From contig NZ_CAJURG010000008.1 in assembly GCF_910588715.1 (NCBI RefSeq), forward strand, positions 1-64,000: 64,000 nt of DNA. Direction: 5' to 3'. The notes beneath the pieces were generated by a model. It was not told the DNA's origin. It did not search any database and saw only the letters and a program-made list of their open reading frames with translations. Shown in pieces: positions 50,317-59,969 of the stretch. Both the position numbers and the translations under genes were made by a program. Position 1 is the stretch's first letter. Each line of letters starts with the position of its first letter. The stretch comes from an uncultured Clostridium sp. (GTDB lineage Bacteria > Bacillota > Clostridia > Clostridiales > Clostridiaceae).

Positions 50317-51107
50317 TAAACGGAAACCTCCATTTTTATTGCTGGATGATATTTATAATCTATAAGTTTTATATCATCTGCTGTAAAGTCATAGAAGTTA
50401 GTTATTTCAGGATTAATCCAAAGTTTAGGAGCTTCATATTCATCATTAGCTCTAGTTAATTGAAGTTTCATTCCATCTATTTGATTTTCATATATATGAG
50501 CATTATTAATTACATGAGTAAATAATCCTGGTTTAAGTCCTGTTACTTGTGCAATTAGGTGAACTAATACTGCATATTGTGAAGTATTAAATGGAACACC
50601 AAGAGGTATGTCTCCACTACGTTGGATAAGCATACAATTTAATTTACCATCAGTAACGTCCCACATAGTCATAAAGCAACATGGTTGAAGTGTCATATGA
50701 GGAAGATCTTCTATATTCCACATAGTCATAAGCATTCTTCTATCTTGTGGATTTGTTTTTAAAGTTTCAATAAGTTTATCAACTTGATTAAATTTAGCTA
50801 TTTGATAGCCATATCCTCTACCAATAGTATTATTTTCATCAACCCATTCATCCCAAATATGAACATTTTGTTCTTGTAATTTAGTTACGTCATTAGATTG
50901 ATCTTTATAAATCCATAACATTTCTTTTATAGCAGTTTTAAATGCTACAAACTTAGTTGTTAAAATAGGAAATTCCTTTTCTAAATTAAATTGCATTATT
51001 TGATGAGGTAATTTATATGTTGGCATACCAGTTCTATTATTATCATAGTATCCATTACTTAAAATGTCTTCTACTATGCTAAGATATTTTTTATCATAAA
51101 GACTCAT
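50316..51107 (-). CDS. thyA: Thymidylate synthase ThyA
   Basis: 263 aa. It methylates dUMP to dTMP with methylene-tetrahydrofolate. The catalytic Cys143 lies in LQPCCFMTMW, and QRSGDIPLGVPFNTSQYAVL and FTHVINNAHIYENQ are the conserved substrate motifs. Length fits the short ThyA form. AGGAGGTG lies 6-7 bases before the ATG. It is the first gene of the thyA-folA operon, divergent from dnaX. Confidence 0.97.
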   Translation of the reverse strand: MSLYDKKYLSIVEDILSNGYYDNNRTGMPTYKLPHQIMQFNLEKEFPILTTKFVAFKTAIKEMLWIYKDQSNDVTKLQEQNVHIWDEWVDENNTIGRGYGYQIAKFNQVDKLIETLKTNPQDRRMLMTMWNIEDLPHMTLQPCCFMTMWDVTDGKLNCMLIQRSGDIPLGVPFNTSQYAVLVHLIAQVTGLKPGLFTHVINNAHIYENQIDGMKLQLTRANDEYEAPKLWINPEITNFYDFTADDIKLIDYKYHPAIKMEVSV

Positions 51108-51284
51108 CTTAACACCTCCTAAAAATATATATTATCTATTTTACTACAAATATATATAAAAAAATAATATTAAAGAAAAAATAGTAGAAAAGTATCAAAA
51201 ATAGTTAAAAGGGAAAAATCTTTAACTATCATTAGAAGTTGGGTATAATAAAAAATAAACAATTACGCAAAAGAGGTGATAAAT

Positions 51285-52919
51285 GTGGCATATACGGCTT
51301 TGTATAGAGAATGGAGACCAAGAACATTTAATGATGTTGTTGGGCAAGAACATATTACAACAACTTTAAAAAATCAAATTTTAAATAATAGAATTGCTCA
51401 TGCATATCTTTTTTGTGGAACTAGAGGAACGGGTAAAACATCTACTGCAAAGGTATTTGCAAAGGCACTTAATTGTCTTAATTTAAAAGATGGAGAGCCA
51501 TGTAATGAATGTGAAATGTGCAAAAAGATAAATGAAGGTTTAGCTATAGATGTTACAGAATTAGATGCAGCTTCAAATAATGGAGTTGATAAGATTAGAG
51601 ATATAATTGATGATGTTAAATATCCTCCACAAGAAGCAAAATATAAAGTTTACATAATGGATGAAGTTCATATGCTATCTGCTGGTGCAGTTAATGCTTT
51701 TTTAAAAACATTAGAAGAGCCACCTAATAATGTAATATTTATTTTAGCAACAACGGATCCACAAAAATTACCTATTACTATTCTTTCAAGATGTCAAAGG
51801 TTTGATTTTAAGAGGATAAACAATAGTGAAATAACAGCAAGACTTAGAAAAATAGTAAATGAGCAAAATGTTTTAGCTGATGAAAGAAGTTTAAATTTAA
51901 TTGCTAGGGTTTCTGATGGTGCAATGAGAGATTCTTTAAGTATATTAGATCAAGCTATTTCTATGGGAAATGGAAATGTTGATTATGGAACTGTAGTCAG
52001 TATGTTAGGGTTAGTTACTAATGAGCATTTATTTAAATTAGCTAATGCAGTTATTCAAAGAAGTGTAGAAAAGGGAATAGAAATTATAGAAGAGGTAATA
52101 TATTCAGGAAAGGATATATACTTATTTATAAAAGATTTAATTGCTCATTATAGAAATTTGCTTATGGTAAAGGTAACAAATAATCCAGAAGAAGTTTTAG
52201 ATATGTCTGAAGAAAATATTGCTTTAATTAAAGAGCAAGGTGCAAGATTAAGAGCCGAAGAGATAATGAGATGTATAAGAATACTTCAAGAAGCAGAAAA
52301 TAATGCTAAGTTAAGTAAACAATCAAGATTATATTGTGAATTAGCTGTTATTAAGATGTGTAAGATAGAGTATGATACTTCTAGTGAAGTAATTTTAACT
52401 AGATTAAATAAATTAGAAGAAAGTTTAAGAAATGGTAGTATTAAAGTTTCTACTGCATCAAAAGAAATTGAAAAAATAAATAATAGTAAAATAGTTAATA
52501 TTGAAACTAATAAAAATATAGTTAAAGAAGAGAGTGTAGATAGTAGTGAAGTAAACATTGAAGTTAATTCAGATTCTAAAGTTACTATAAATGATATTAA
52601 AAAATCTTGGAAAGACATAATAGAAAGATTTAAGGCTAGAAGAGAAATGATAATAAGTTCGTTAATTATGATAGGAAAGCCTGTTGATTGTTCTAACGGA
52701 ATAGTTACCATAGAATTTGATGATCAAAATGAGTTTGCTAAAAATAGATTAAGTGAAGCTAAAAATAGAGATATTATAAACGATGTTTTCTTTGAGATAT
52801 TTAGAGAAAAGCTTAAAGTAAATTTTAAGGTTCAATCTGATGATAATAGAGGGAAAAGTACAGAAGATATTTTAAGAGAGGCGTTAGGAGAGGACTTAAT
52901 TGATTTTATAGATGAATAA
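51285..52919 (+). CDS. dnaX: DNA polymerase III tau/gamma subunit (DnaX)
   Basis: 544 aa clamp-loader ATPase. The N-terminal REWRPRTFNDVVGQEH, Walker A GTRGTGKT, the zinc-binding Cys set (CLNL...CNECEMC), Walker B YIMDEVHML and the SRC arginine finger (LSRCQRFDF) are present. The C-terminal tail is typical of clostridial tau. The start is GTG at 51285 with AGAGGTGAT upstream. It heads dnaX-ybaB-recR. In many clostridia the tRNA-Ser/SRP RNA pair lies directly before dnaX; here ppcA and thyA-folA are between. Confidence 0.95.
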   Translation: MAYTALYREWRPRTFNDVVGQEHITTTLKNQILNNRIAHAYLFCGTRGTGKTSTAKVFAKALNCLNLKDGEPCNECEMCKKINEGLAIDVTELDAASNNGVDKIRDIIDDVKYPPQEAKYKVYIMDEVHMLSAGAVNAFLKTLEEPPNNVIFILATTDPQKLPITILSRCQRFDFKRINNSEITARLRKIVNEQNVLADERSLNLIARVSDGAMRDSLSILDQAISMGNGNVDYGTVVSMLGLVTNEHLFKLANAVIQRSVEKGIEIIEEVIYSGKDIYLFIKDLIAHYRNLLMVKVTNNPEEVLDMSEENIALIKEQGARLRAEEIMRCIRILQEAENNAKLSKQSRLYCELAVIKMCKIEYDTSSEVILTRLNKLEESLRNGSIKVSTASKEIEKINNSKIVNIETNKNIVKEESVDSSEVNIEVNSDSKVTINDIKKSWKDIIERFKARREMIISSLIMIGKPVDCSNGIVTIEFDDQNEFAKNRLSEAKNRDIINDVFFEIFREKLKVNFKVQSDDNRGKSTEDILREALGEDLIDFIDE

Positions 52920-53005
52920 TATCATATGGTTACTTTATTCTAGTAAATATTAAAAAAATACTATATAATAAAAAATAGATTTAGTTATTTAAAGGAGGAT
53001 ATTTT

Positions 53006-53350
53006 ATGGCAAGAGGTGGATTCCCAGGAGGTTTTGGGGGAGGAAATATAAATAACTTAATGAAGCAAGCTCAAAAGCTTCAAAAGGATATGGAACAAGC
53101 ACAAAAGGAACTAGAAGCTAAAGAATTTGAAGCATCAGTTGGTGGTGGTGCTGTTGTAGTTAAGGTTAATGGAAAGAAAGAAGTTTTAGCTATAAATATA
53201 AAAGAAGAAGTAGTAGATCCAGATGATGTTGAAATGTTAGAAGACTTAGTTTTAAGTGCAGTTAATGAAGCATTAAAGAAAGCTGACGAAGAAACTTCAA
53301 ATAAAATGGGTAAATTAACTGGGGGTTTAAATATACCAGGAATGTTTTAA
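53006..53350 (+). CDS. YbaB/EbfC nucleoid-associated protein
   Basis: 114 aa DNA-binding dimer. A Gly-rich start (MARGGFPGGFGGGNI) precedes the conserved LMKQAQKLQKDMEQAQKELE and GGGAVVVKVNGKKEVLAI. It is always found between dnaX and recR, as here. AAGGAGG lies 8-9 bases upstream. Confidence 0.96.
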   Translation: MARGGFPGGFGGGNINNLMKQAQKLQKDMEQAQKELEAKEFEASVGGGAVVVKVNGKKEVLAINIKEEVVDPDDVEMLEDLVLSAVNEALKKADEETSNKMGKLTGGLNIPGMF

Positions 53351-53355
53351 GATAT

Positions 53356-53389
53356 AGGGCTGTTTTTTTAAACAGTCCTTCATTTTTTA
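53356..53389 (+). terminator. Terminator-like hairpin between ybaB and recR
   Basis: AGGGCTGTTT pairs with AAACAGTCCT, followed by TCATTTTTT. It may allow partial read-through into recR. Confidence 0.65.
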
Positions 53390-53442
53390 AGATACTAAAA
53401 TAATAATTTTTTAGCAAAAGAATAATAGAAAGTGGTGTAATT

Positions 53443-54039
53443 ATGGATTTTTATCCAGTTGCTATAGAAAAATTAATTGAAGAGTTTGCAAAATTGCCGA
53501 GTATAGGTCAAAAGACAGCTCAAAGACTTACATTGCATATTTTAAATTTACCAGAAGAAGAGGTTAAAGAATTTGCTAGTGCATTAGTAAAGGCTAGGGG
53601 AACTATAAAGTACTGTTCTGTATGTGGAAATTTTACAGATAAAGATCCTTGTGCTATATGTGGAAATCCAAATAGAGATAAGAATGTTATTTGTGTTGTA
53701 GAACAACCTAAAGATATTATGACAATGGAAAAGGTAAAAGAGTTTAATGGAGTATATCATGTTCTCCATGGAAATCTTTCTCCAATGCAAGGTAGAGGAC
53801 CTCAGGATATTAAGATAAGAGAACTTGTTGCTAGGATGAGTGCAGATATTAAAGAAGTTATAATTGCAACAAATCCCAATGTTGAAGGGGAAGCTACAGC
53901 AATGTATATTTCAAGAATACTTAAACCATTAGAGGTTAAGGTTACAAGAATAGCCTCAGGTTTACCTGTTGGTGGAGATTTAGAATATGCGGATGAAGTA
54001 ACGCTTTCAAAAGCACTTGAAGGTAGAAAAGAAATTTAA
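53443..54039 (+). CDS. recR: Recombination protein RecR
   Basis: 198 aa. The helix-hairpin-helix KLPSIGQKTAQRLTLHIL, a four-Cys zinc finger (CSVCGN..C..CGNP), a Toprim domain with VVEQPKDIMTMEK and NPNVEGEATAMYI, and a C-terminal SGLPVGGDLEYADEVTL are all present. It loads RecA onto gapped DNA with RecO. Full length. Confidence 0.97.
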   Translation: MDFYPVAIEKLIEEFAKLPSIGQKTAQRLTLHILNLPEEEVKEFASALVKARGTIKYCSVCGNFTDKDPCAICGNPNRDKNVICVVEQPKDIMTMEKVKEFNGVYHVLHGNLSPMQGRGPQDIKIRELVARMSADIKEVIIATNPNVEGEATAMYISRILKPLEVKVTRIASGLPVGGDLEYADEVTLSKALEGRKEI

Positions 54040-54054
54040 AAATATTTTTAAATA

Positions 54055-54120
54055 AAATTAAGAGTTACGTTTAACAAGATTAATAAGTTTAATTATGTTA
54101 AATGTAGCTCTTAATTTTTA
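54055..54120. terminator. Bidirectional terminator between recR and the DegV gene
   Basis: AAATTAAGAGTTACGTTTAACA pairs imperfectly with TGTTAAATGTAGCTCTTAATTT; the stem is given by its outer parts. Confidence 0.8.
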
Positions 54121-54136
54121 TATAAATATATATTTT

Positions 54137-54985
54137 TTAATAGTGATATGCAACTCCAATACTTCCTGGACCTACATGCAATCCTATAATTGGACCTATT
54201 GATTGAATTTTTATACTTTCTAAATTTAAGCTTTTCTTTAATCTATCAGCAAGTTCTAATCCTTCACTTTCACAGTTTATATGATGGACTATTATACCTT
54301 TTATTGGTGTTTTTGAGTTTTGTTCTAGTACAGTATCTACAATTTTATCAACAGCTTTTTTCTTTGTTCTTACTTTAGTAAATACAGTTGTTTTTCCATT
54401 TTCAACTGTAAGTATTGGTTTTATTTGAAGTAATGAACCTAATAGTGCAGAAGCACTACCAATTCTTCCACCTTTTTTTAAGTAATCTAATGTTTCGGGT
54501 GCAAATATAAATCTACTATTTTCTATAACATTTTTTGCAATATTTACGACTTCATCTAAAGATTTATTTTCACTTGCAGCCTTAGCTGCTTCTAATATAG
54601 CAAAACCAGCTTGCATACAATTGCTTCTAGAATCTATCATTTCAATTTTAGCATCTGGGTAATTTTCAAGAATCATATTTTTTACTAAATTAGAAGTTGA
54701 AAAGGTACCACTCATATCTGAAGATAAGAATATTCCTACAACATCATAATTATCTTTTACTAATGATTCTACTTTATTATATAATTCTTCAATGCTAGGT
54801 TGAGATGAAGTTGGAATTTTTGAAGACCTAGCCATTTCATTATAAAACCACTCGTTTGATAAGTCAGTTTCTCTATAACTAGTGCCATTAAGTAAAACAT
54901 TTAAAGAAGCTATAGATACATTATATTTATCTATGTATTCCTTGGGTAAGTAACAAGTACTATCTGCTATTATTTTTACGCTCAT
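54137..54985 (-). CDS. DegV family fatty-acid-binding protein
   Basis: 282 aa. The opening VKIIADSTCYLPKEYIDKY, TSQPSIEELYNKVESLV, IFLSSDMSGTFSTSNLV and DYLKKGGRIGSASALLGSLL are DegV signatures. Members such as FakB bind a fatty acid and pass it to a FakA kinase for phosphorylation; no fakA is near. GGAGGTGTG lies 4-5 bases upstream. It interrupts the usual recR-DUF2508-bofA order on the opposite strand. Confidence 0.93.
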   Translation of the reverse strand: MSVKIIADSTCYLPKEYIDKYNVSIASLNVLLNGTSYRETDLSNEWFYNEMARSSKIPTSSQPSIEELYNKVESLVKDNYDVVGIFLSSDMSGTFSTSNLVKNMILENYPDAKIEMIDSRSNCMQAGFAILEAAKAASENKSLDEVVNIAKNVIENSRFIFAPETLDYLKKGGRIGSASALLGSLLQIKPILTVENGKTTVFTKVRTKKKAVDKIVDTVLEQNSKTPIKGIIVHHINCESEGLELADRLKKSLNLESIKIQSIGPIIGLHVGPGSIGVAYHY

Positions 54986-55162
54986 AGAAACACACCTCCA
55001 AATTAAAATTTAATATTATTTAAGGTATTATATCAAAGAATTGGAATTAAGTACAGAATACATGCTAATAATTTGTAGAAATGAATATATATAGAAATAT
55101 ATTATGAATAAGATTCTGGCAATTTGGAAAGTATCTAGATAAGTACTTTTAGGAGGGTAAAA

Positions 55163-55432
55163 ATGAATATAAAAAATATATTAAGTATGATTCTAGTAAA
55201 GTATAATAATGACGATAAAATTAGCGATAAGGTACTAAGAGAAATACGAGAATCAATAAAAGAGATGGAAGTTGCAGAATCAATGTTTAATAGTGTAGAT
55301 GATCCACAATTAATAGAAGCTGCTATTTATAGAGAAGAAGCAGCAAAAAGAAAGTTTGATTATTTATTGTCTGTAGCAAAAGAACAGTATTTAAGAGAAA
55401 AGATAGAAACAAGTGAAGAAGTTGAAGTATAA
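55163..55432 (+). CDS. DUF2508 (YaaL-like) protein
   Basis: 89 aa, all helical: an acidic protein with SIKEMEVAESMFNSVDDPQL and IEAAIYREEAAKRKFDYLLS. This matches DUF2508, the YaaL-like family that lies between recR and bofA in Firmicutes, as here. AGGAGG is 7 bases upstream. Function unknown. Confidence 0.88.
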   Translation: MNIKNILSMILVKYNNDDKISDKVLREIRESIKEMEVAESMFNSVDDPQLIEAAIYREEAAKRKFDYLLSVAKEQYLREKIETSEEVEV

Positions 55433-55443
55433 GTAATATTGTT

Positions 55444-55486
55444 ATTTAAAATAAAATAATATAATATATATTATTTTATTTTAAAT
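55444..55486. terminator. AT palindrome between DUF2508 and bofA
   Basis: ATTTAAAATAAAATAAT pairs with ATTATTTTATTTTAAAT. It is long but almost pure AT, so only a weak terminator. Confidence 0.5.
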
Positions 55487-55500
55487 AGGGGGTAATTTAG

Positions 55501-55749
55501 GTGAGTGGTGAAATGATAATTTATGCTTTGGTGGGATTAGCAATTTTATTTTTAGTTATAAAGTTGTTAAAATGGCCTATTAAAATATTAATTAATGGAA
55601 TAATAGGAATTGTATTATTATATGTAGCAAATTACATAGGAGAATATTTTAATTTTTATATAACTATTAATCCTATAACGGCTCTTATTGCAGGATTTTT
55701 AGGAATTCCAGGAGTAATATTTTTAGTAATTTTTCAATTATTTTTTTAA
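55501..55749 (+). CDS. bofA: Pro-sigma-K processing inhibitor BofA
   Basis: 82 aa with two to three membrane helices: an N-terminal segment (about 5-22), another at about 29-45, and a C-terminal one with PITALIAGFLGIPGVIFLVI, the BofA signature. In the outer forespore membrane it holds the SpoIVFB protease inactive during sporulation. The start is GTG at 55501 with GGGGGTAA 7-9 bases upstream. It supports a spore-forming host. Confidence 0.93.
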   Translation: MSGEMIIYALVGLAILFLVIKLLKWPIKILINGIIGIVLLYVANYIGEYFNFYITINPITALIAGFLGIPGVIFLVIFQLFF

Positions 55750-55819
55750 AATATTTTTTATTTAGTTTATAAATTTTTAAGTATATAAGGATTAAATTTT
55801 TGAATTTTATTTAAAGATA

Positions 55820-55852
55820 TAGGGAATCCTCTTAGTCATTGAGGATTCCCTA
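55820..55852 (+). terminator. Hairpin after bofA
   Basis: TAGGGAATCCTC pairs with GAGGATTCCCTA, a perfect 12-bp stem with a 9-base loop, but the T run is weak (AATTTATA). Confidence 0.65.
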
Positions 55853-55965
55853 AATTTATATAGACGGGAGTTAGAAGATTTTCCTAATTGCTATAATTGA
55901 AAAGCTTCTGCATAATATATAATATTAAAAATAATAAAAAATGTTACATACCTTAAAAATAAACT

Positions 55966-55999
55966 AGGGTGTAAACACTACATCCGTTTACACCCTTTA
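55966..55999 (+). terminator. Hairpin upstream of the Cys-rich protein gene
   Basis: AGGGTGTAAAC pairs with GTTTACACCCTTT. No gene ends just before it, so it may end a leader or a small RNA. Confidence 0.6.
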
Positions 56000-56118
56000 T
56001 ATATAAATGATACACTAATATAATTAATGTATCGTCTATACTATTAATATAACCATTTAAAATGTAATTATGTATAGAGTTTAAGCACTTTAAACTTTTA
56101 ATTTTAGGAGGAAAAATT

Positions 56119-56298
56119 ATGCCAGCAGGAAATGGAGTCAATTGTAAGTACTGTCCAGAGTTTGAGAAGAAAAGATGTAATGGTGATGATAAGGGATGTT
56201 TATGCTATAAGTGTCCTAGACATTTAGGACAATGTAAGTGTGTGAAATATTGTAGAGAAACAGAATCAATTTTAATTTTTGATGAGGATTATAATTAG
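56119..56298 (+). CDS. Small Cys-rich protein (59 aa)
   Basis: MPAGNGVNCKYCPEFEKKRC followed by more cysteines: Cys in NCKYC, RCNG, KGCLCYKC and GQCKCVKYC, ten in all. Such spacing suggests metal binding. AGGAGG lies 9-10 bases upstream and a strong terminator follows. I do not recognise the family; clostridia carry many short Cys-rich proteins. It stands alone between terminators. Confidence 0.75.
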   Translation: MPAGNGVNCKYCPEFEKKRCNGDDKGCLCYKCPRHLGQCKCVKYCRETESILIFDEDYN

Positions 56299-56324
56299 AG
56301 CTATTAATATAGCTCTCTTTTTTT
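56297..56324 (+). terminator. Terminator after the Cys-rich gene
   Basis: AGAGCTAT-TAAT-ATAGCTCT is followed by CTTTTTTT. Confidence 0.9.
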
Positions 56325-56560
56325 ATTTATAAGAAATTATTTTAAGTTTTTGATATGGAACGTAGATTGTGGTTTTTAATTTTTATCGAATATCTATAAT
56401 ATTATTTTATTTATAAAATAGAATATAAATATAAAAATTTTAAAAAACTATTCAAGTTTATAAAAAAATATAAAATAGTTTAGTTAATAGTTGTATAAAA
56501 TGTAAATAAGTAGTAAAATATCAAAAAGCAATAAATAAAATTTTAATTGGGGGTTTTTAA

Positions 56561-57484
56561 ATGATAAGAGTATTAGCGAACGATGGTTTAGAAAAAGGAG
56601 CAATAAATAAGCTGACATCATTAGGTTTTGAAGTAGTAAATAATCATTATGATAAAGGGGAATTAGGTGTTGTATTAAAAGATTTTGATGTTTTAGTTAT
56701 AAGATCTGCAACAAAGGTTACTGCCGACATTTTAGATAAGTCAGAAGGAGGCAAGCTTAAATTAATAATAAGAGCAGGAGTTGGAATTGATAATATAGAT
56801 GTTGATTATGCTAAGGAAAAAGGCGTAGCTGTAAAAAATACTCCTAATGCAAGTTCTAACTCAGTTGCAGAATTAGCAATAGGACATATGTTTGCTTTGG
56901 CAAGATTTATTGCTATATCAAATTATACTATGAGAGAAGGTCAGTGGAATAAGAAAAAGTATGAGGGTACAGAACTTAGTGGAAAAACACTAGGAATTAT
57001 AGGTATGGGAAGAATAGGAAAGTCTTTAGCTAAAAAAGCAGAAGCATTAGGCATGAATGTTATTTATAATGATATGTTTGGTAAGCAAGATGGATTATCA
57101 TACGGATTTTTTGAGTTAGACGAACTTTTAAAAACTTCAGATTTTATTTCTTTACATGTACCTTATGATAAGGAAAAAGGATGTTTAGTAGGAAAACCTC
57201 AATTTGATATTATGAAAGATGGAGTTTATTTAATTAATTGTGCTAGGGGTAAGGTTGTTGATGAATTAGCTTTATTAGAAGCTTTAGATAATGGAAAGGT
57301 TGCAGGTGCAGGAATAGATGTTTTTGCAGAAGAGCCTACTAAAAATGAAATTTTAGTAAATCATCCAAGAGTAAGCGTAACTCCTCATATTGGAGCAGCT
57401 ACTAAAGAAGCTCAAAATAGAATTGGAGAAGAAGTAGTTACTATTATATCTGATTTTGTAGCTAATAATTTAGTAACTATTTAA
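56561..57484 (+). CDS. serA: D-3-phosphoglycerate dehydrogenase (SerA-type)
   Basis: 307 aa NAD-dependent 2-hydroxyacid dehydrogenase, the first step of serine synthesis. The motif RAGVGIDNIDVDYAKEKGV, the Rossmann GKTLGIIGMGRIGKSLAKKA, catalytic Arg in NCARGKVVD, Glu in EEPT and His in TPHIGAAT are all present. It is the short type without the C-terminal ACT domain, so it may lack serine feedback. The operon with a DUF1015 gene and serC supports this substrate over other hydroxyacids. The start ATG follows GGGGG. Confidence 0.93.
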   Translation: MIRVLANDGLEKGAINKLTSLGFEVVNNHYDKGELGVVLKDFDVLVIRSATKVTADILDKSEGGKLKLIIRAGVGIDNIDVDYAKEKGVAVKNTPNASSNSVAELAIGHMFALARFIAISNYTMREGQWNKKKYEGTELSGKTLGIIGMGRIGKSLAKKAEALGMNVIYNDMFGKQDGLSYGFFELDELLKTSDFISLHVPYDKEKGCLVGKPQFDIMKDGVYLINCARGKVVDELALLEALDNGKVAGAGIDVFAEEPTKNEILVNHPRVSVTPHIGAATKEAQNRIGEEVVTIISDFVANNLVTI

Positions 57485-57509
57485 TGTTACAGTTATAGGA
57501 GGAAGACTA

Positions 57510-58748
57510 ATGGCAATAATAAAATCTTTTAAAGCACTTAGGCCAGTACAAAATTTAGCGTCAAAAATAGCAGCGTTACCTTATGATGTAATGAATAGTG
57601 AAGAAGCTCGTGAAATGGTTAAAGATAATGAATATTCATTTTTACATGTAGATAGGGCAGAAGTTAATTTATCTAAGGAAATTAATATATATGATAAAGT
57701 AGTATATGAAAAGGCAAGAGATATATTAGATGAAATGATTGATAATGGTTTATATATTGAAGAAAATAAACCTTGTATGTATATATATAAACAAACCATG
57801 AATGGCAAAAGTCAAACAGGATTGGTTATTTGTGCATCAATTGATGATTATATAAATAATAAAATTAAAAAACATGAACATACTAGAAAAGATAAAGAAT
57901 TGGATAGAATAAACCATGTTGATTATTGTGATGCAAACACAGGTCCAATTTTTTTAACATATAGAAATCAAGCTGAAATTTCAATGATAATGAATAAGTG
58001 GATGCAAAACAATCCATTATATGATTTTATATCTGAAGATGGTAATGGACATACTGTATGGATAATTGATGGTGATAATGATATAGAAAAATTAACTACT
58101 CTTTTTGAAGGCATAGATAGTTTATATATTGCTGATGGCCATCATAGGGCAAAATCAGCAGTAGAAGTTGGGCTAAAGCGTAGAAGAGAGAATCCAAACT
58201 ATACAGGAGAAGAGGAGTTTAATTACTTCTTAGCTATAGTTTATCCAGATAATCAACTAGAAGTTTTAGATTATAATAGAACAGTTAAAGATTTAAATGG
58301 ATTAAGTGATGATGAGTATTTAAGCGTTATACAAAAGGATTTTAAGGTTAAGGTTTCTCAAAGCCCTGTTAAGCCAACTAAAAAGCATACTTTTGGTATG
58401 TATATGAATAATACTTGGTATGAATTAGAAGCAAAAGAAGGAACATTTAATGAAGAAGATCCTATGGATAGATTAGATGTTTCAATTCTTCAAAACAATT
58501 TACTTTCACCAATATTAGGAATTTATGATCCAACTAAATCTGATAGAATTGAATTTATTGGTGGTATAAGAGGAATTAAGGAGCTAGAAAAAAGAGCTGA
58601 TAATGACATGAAAGTAAGTTTTTCAATGTTTGCTACAACAACAGATGATATTATGAGCATTGCAGATATTGGAATGATAATGCCACCTAAATCTACATGG
58701 TTTGAACCAAAGCCTAGAAGTGGATTGTTTATTCATAAGCTTATATAA
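57510..58748 (+). CDS. DUF1015 family protein in the serine operon
   Basis: 412 aa. IKSFKALRPVQNLASKIAAL, PYDVMNSEEAREMV, HEHTRKDKELDRINH and YIADGHHRAKSAVEVG define DUF1015. It sits 25 bases after serA and 62 bases before serC, an order common in clostridia. The two His-rich motifs suggest a phosphate or metal site. Activity is unknown; from context it is a serine-pathway enzyme, perhaps filling in for phosphoserine phosphatase, for which I see no gene here. Confidence 0.9.
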   Translation: MAIIKSFKALRPVQNLASKIAALPYDVMNSEEAREMVKDNEYSFLHVDRAEVNLSKEINIYDKVVYEKARDILDEMIDNGLYIEENKPCMYIYKQTMNGKSQTGLVICASIDDYINNKIKKHEHTRKDKELDRINHVDYCDANTGPIFLTYRNQAEISMIMNKWMQNNPLYDFISEDGNGHTVWIIDGDNDIEKLTTLFEGIDSLYIADGHHRAKSAVEVGLKRRRENPNYTGEEEFNYFLAIVYPDNQLEVLDYNRTVKDLNGLSDDEYLSVIQKDFKVKVSQSPVKPTKKHTFGMYMNNTWYELEAKEGTFNEEDPMDRLDVSILQNNLLSPILGIYDPTKSDRIEFIGGIRGIKELEKRADNDMKVSFSMFATTTDDIMSIADIGMIMPPKSTWFEPKPRSGLFIHKLI

Positions 58749-58810
58749 TTGTGAATTTAAGATGTAATAAGTAAATTAACTAATATAATAAAAGCTTGGG
58801 GGGATATTAT

Positions 58811-59890
58811 ATGTCAAGAGTATATAATTTTGCAGCTGGTCCGGCTGTATTACCAGAAGAAGTTTTAAAAGAAGCAGCATCAGAAATGTTAGATTATAAA
58901 AATACAGGAATGTCAGTAATGGAAATGAGTCATCGTTCTAAGGCCTTTGAACAAATAATTCAAGAAGCTGAACAAGATTTAAGAGATTTAATGAATATTC
59001 CTGATAATTATAAGGTATTATTTTTACAAGGTGGAGCATCAACACAATTTGCAATGATACCAATGAACCTAATGAAAAATAAGGTTGCTGATTATATTAT
59101 AACAGGACAATGGGCAAAAAAAGCAGCTGCTGAAGCAAAAAAATATGGAAAAGTAAATGAATTAGCATCATCAGCAGATAAGACTTTTTCTTATATTCCT
59201 GATGTTAGCAAAATAGAAGTAAGTGATGATGCAGACTATGTATACATTTGCCACAACAATACTATTTACGGAACTACTTATCATAAGCTACCTGATACAA
59301 AGGGAAAGACTTTAGTTGCTGATATGTCATCAGATATATTATCTAAGCCAGTTGATGTAACTAAATATGGATTAATATTTGCAGGAGTTCAAAAAAATAT
59401 TGGACCAGCAGGTACAGTAGTTGTAATAATTCGTGAAGATTTAATTACAGATGATGTACTTGAAGGTACTCCAACAATGCTTCAATATAAGGTACATGCA
59501 GATAATAAATCTTTATATAACACACCTCCAGCATATGGTATATATATTTGTGGAAAAGTATTTAAATATCTTAAGGAGCTTGGTGGCTTAGAAGCAATGA
59601 AAATTAGAAATGAAGAAAAGGCTAAGATTCTTTATGATTATCTTGATTCAAGTAAATTGTTTAAGGGAACAGTTGTAAAGGAAGATCGTTCTTTAATGAA
59701 TGTACCATTTATAACAGGTAATAAGGATTTAGATGCTAAGTTTGTTAAGGAAGCTAAGGAAGCAGGCATTGAAAATATAAAAGGACATAGAACTGTTGGA
59801 GGAATGAGAGCTAGTATTTATAATGCTATGCCAATAGAAGGAGTTAAATATTTAGTTGAATTTATGAAAAAATTTGAATTAGAGAATTAA
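58811..59890 (+). CDS. serC: Phosphoserine aminotransferase SerC
   Basis: 359 aa PLP enzyme converting 3-phosphohydroxypyruvate to phosphoserine. The opening YNFAAGPAVLPEEVLKEAA, GGASTQFAMIPMNL, PLP Lys in FAGVQKNIGPAG and the C-terminal HRTVGGMRASIYNAMP are typical. The ATG at 58811 with GGGGGGATATT upstream is preferred to an earlier in-frame start at 58796. Last gene of the serA operon. Confidence 0.96.
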   Translation: MSRVYNFAAGPAVLPEEVLKEAASEMLDYKNTGMSVMEMSHRSKAFEQIIQEAEQDLRDLMNIPDNYKVLFLQGGASTQFAMIPMNLMKNKVADYIITGQWAKKAAAEAKKYGKVNELASSADKTFSYIPDVSKIEVSDDADYVYICHNNTIYGTTYHKLPDTKGKTLVADMSSDILSKPVDVTKYGLIFAGVQKNIGPAGTVVVIIREDLITDDVLEGTPTMLQYKVHADNKSLYNTPPAYGIYICGKVFKYLKELGGLEAMKIRNEEKAKILYDYLDSSKLFKGTVVKEDRSLMNVPFITGNKDLDAKFVKEAKEAGIENIKGHRTVGGMRASIYNAMPIEGVKYLVEFMKKFELEN

Positions 59891-59969
59891 TTTAATAAAC
59901 ATATCGAGAGAGATTTTGTTTGAAAATTAGCTTTTTTTAATTAAATATAATAAAAAAACTTTATAATAA

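Noticed and set aside
52286..52711. 141-aa open frame on the minus strand inside dnaX
   Set aside because: It has no ribosome binding site and mirrors the dnaX coding strand, so it is a shadow of that gene.
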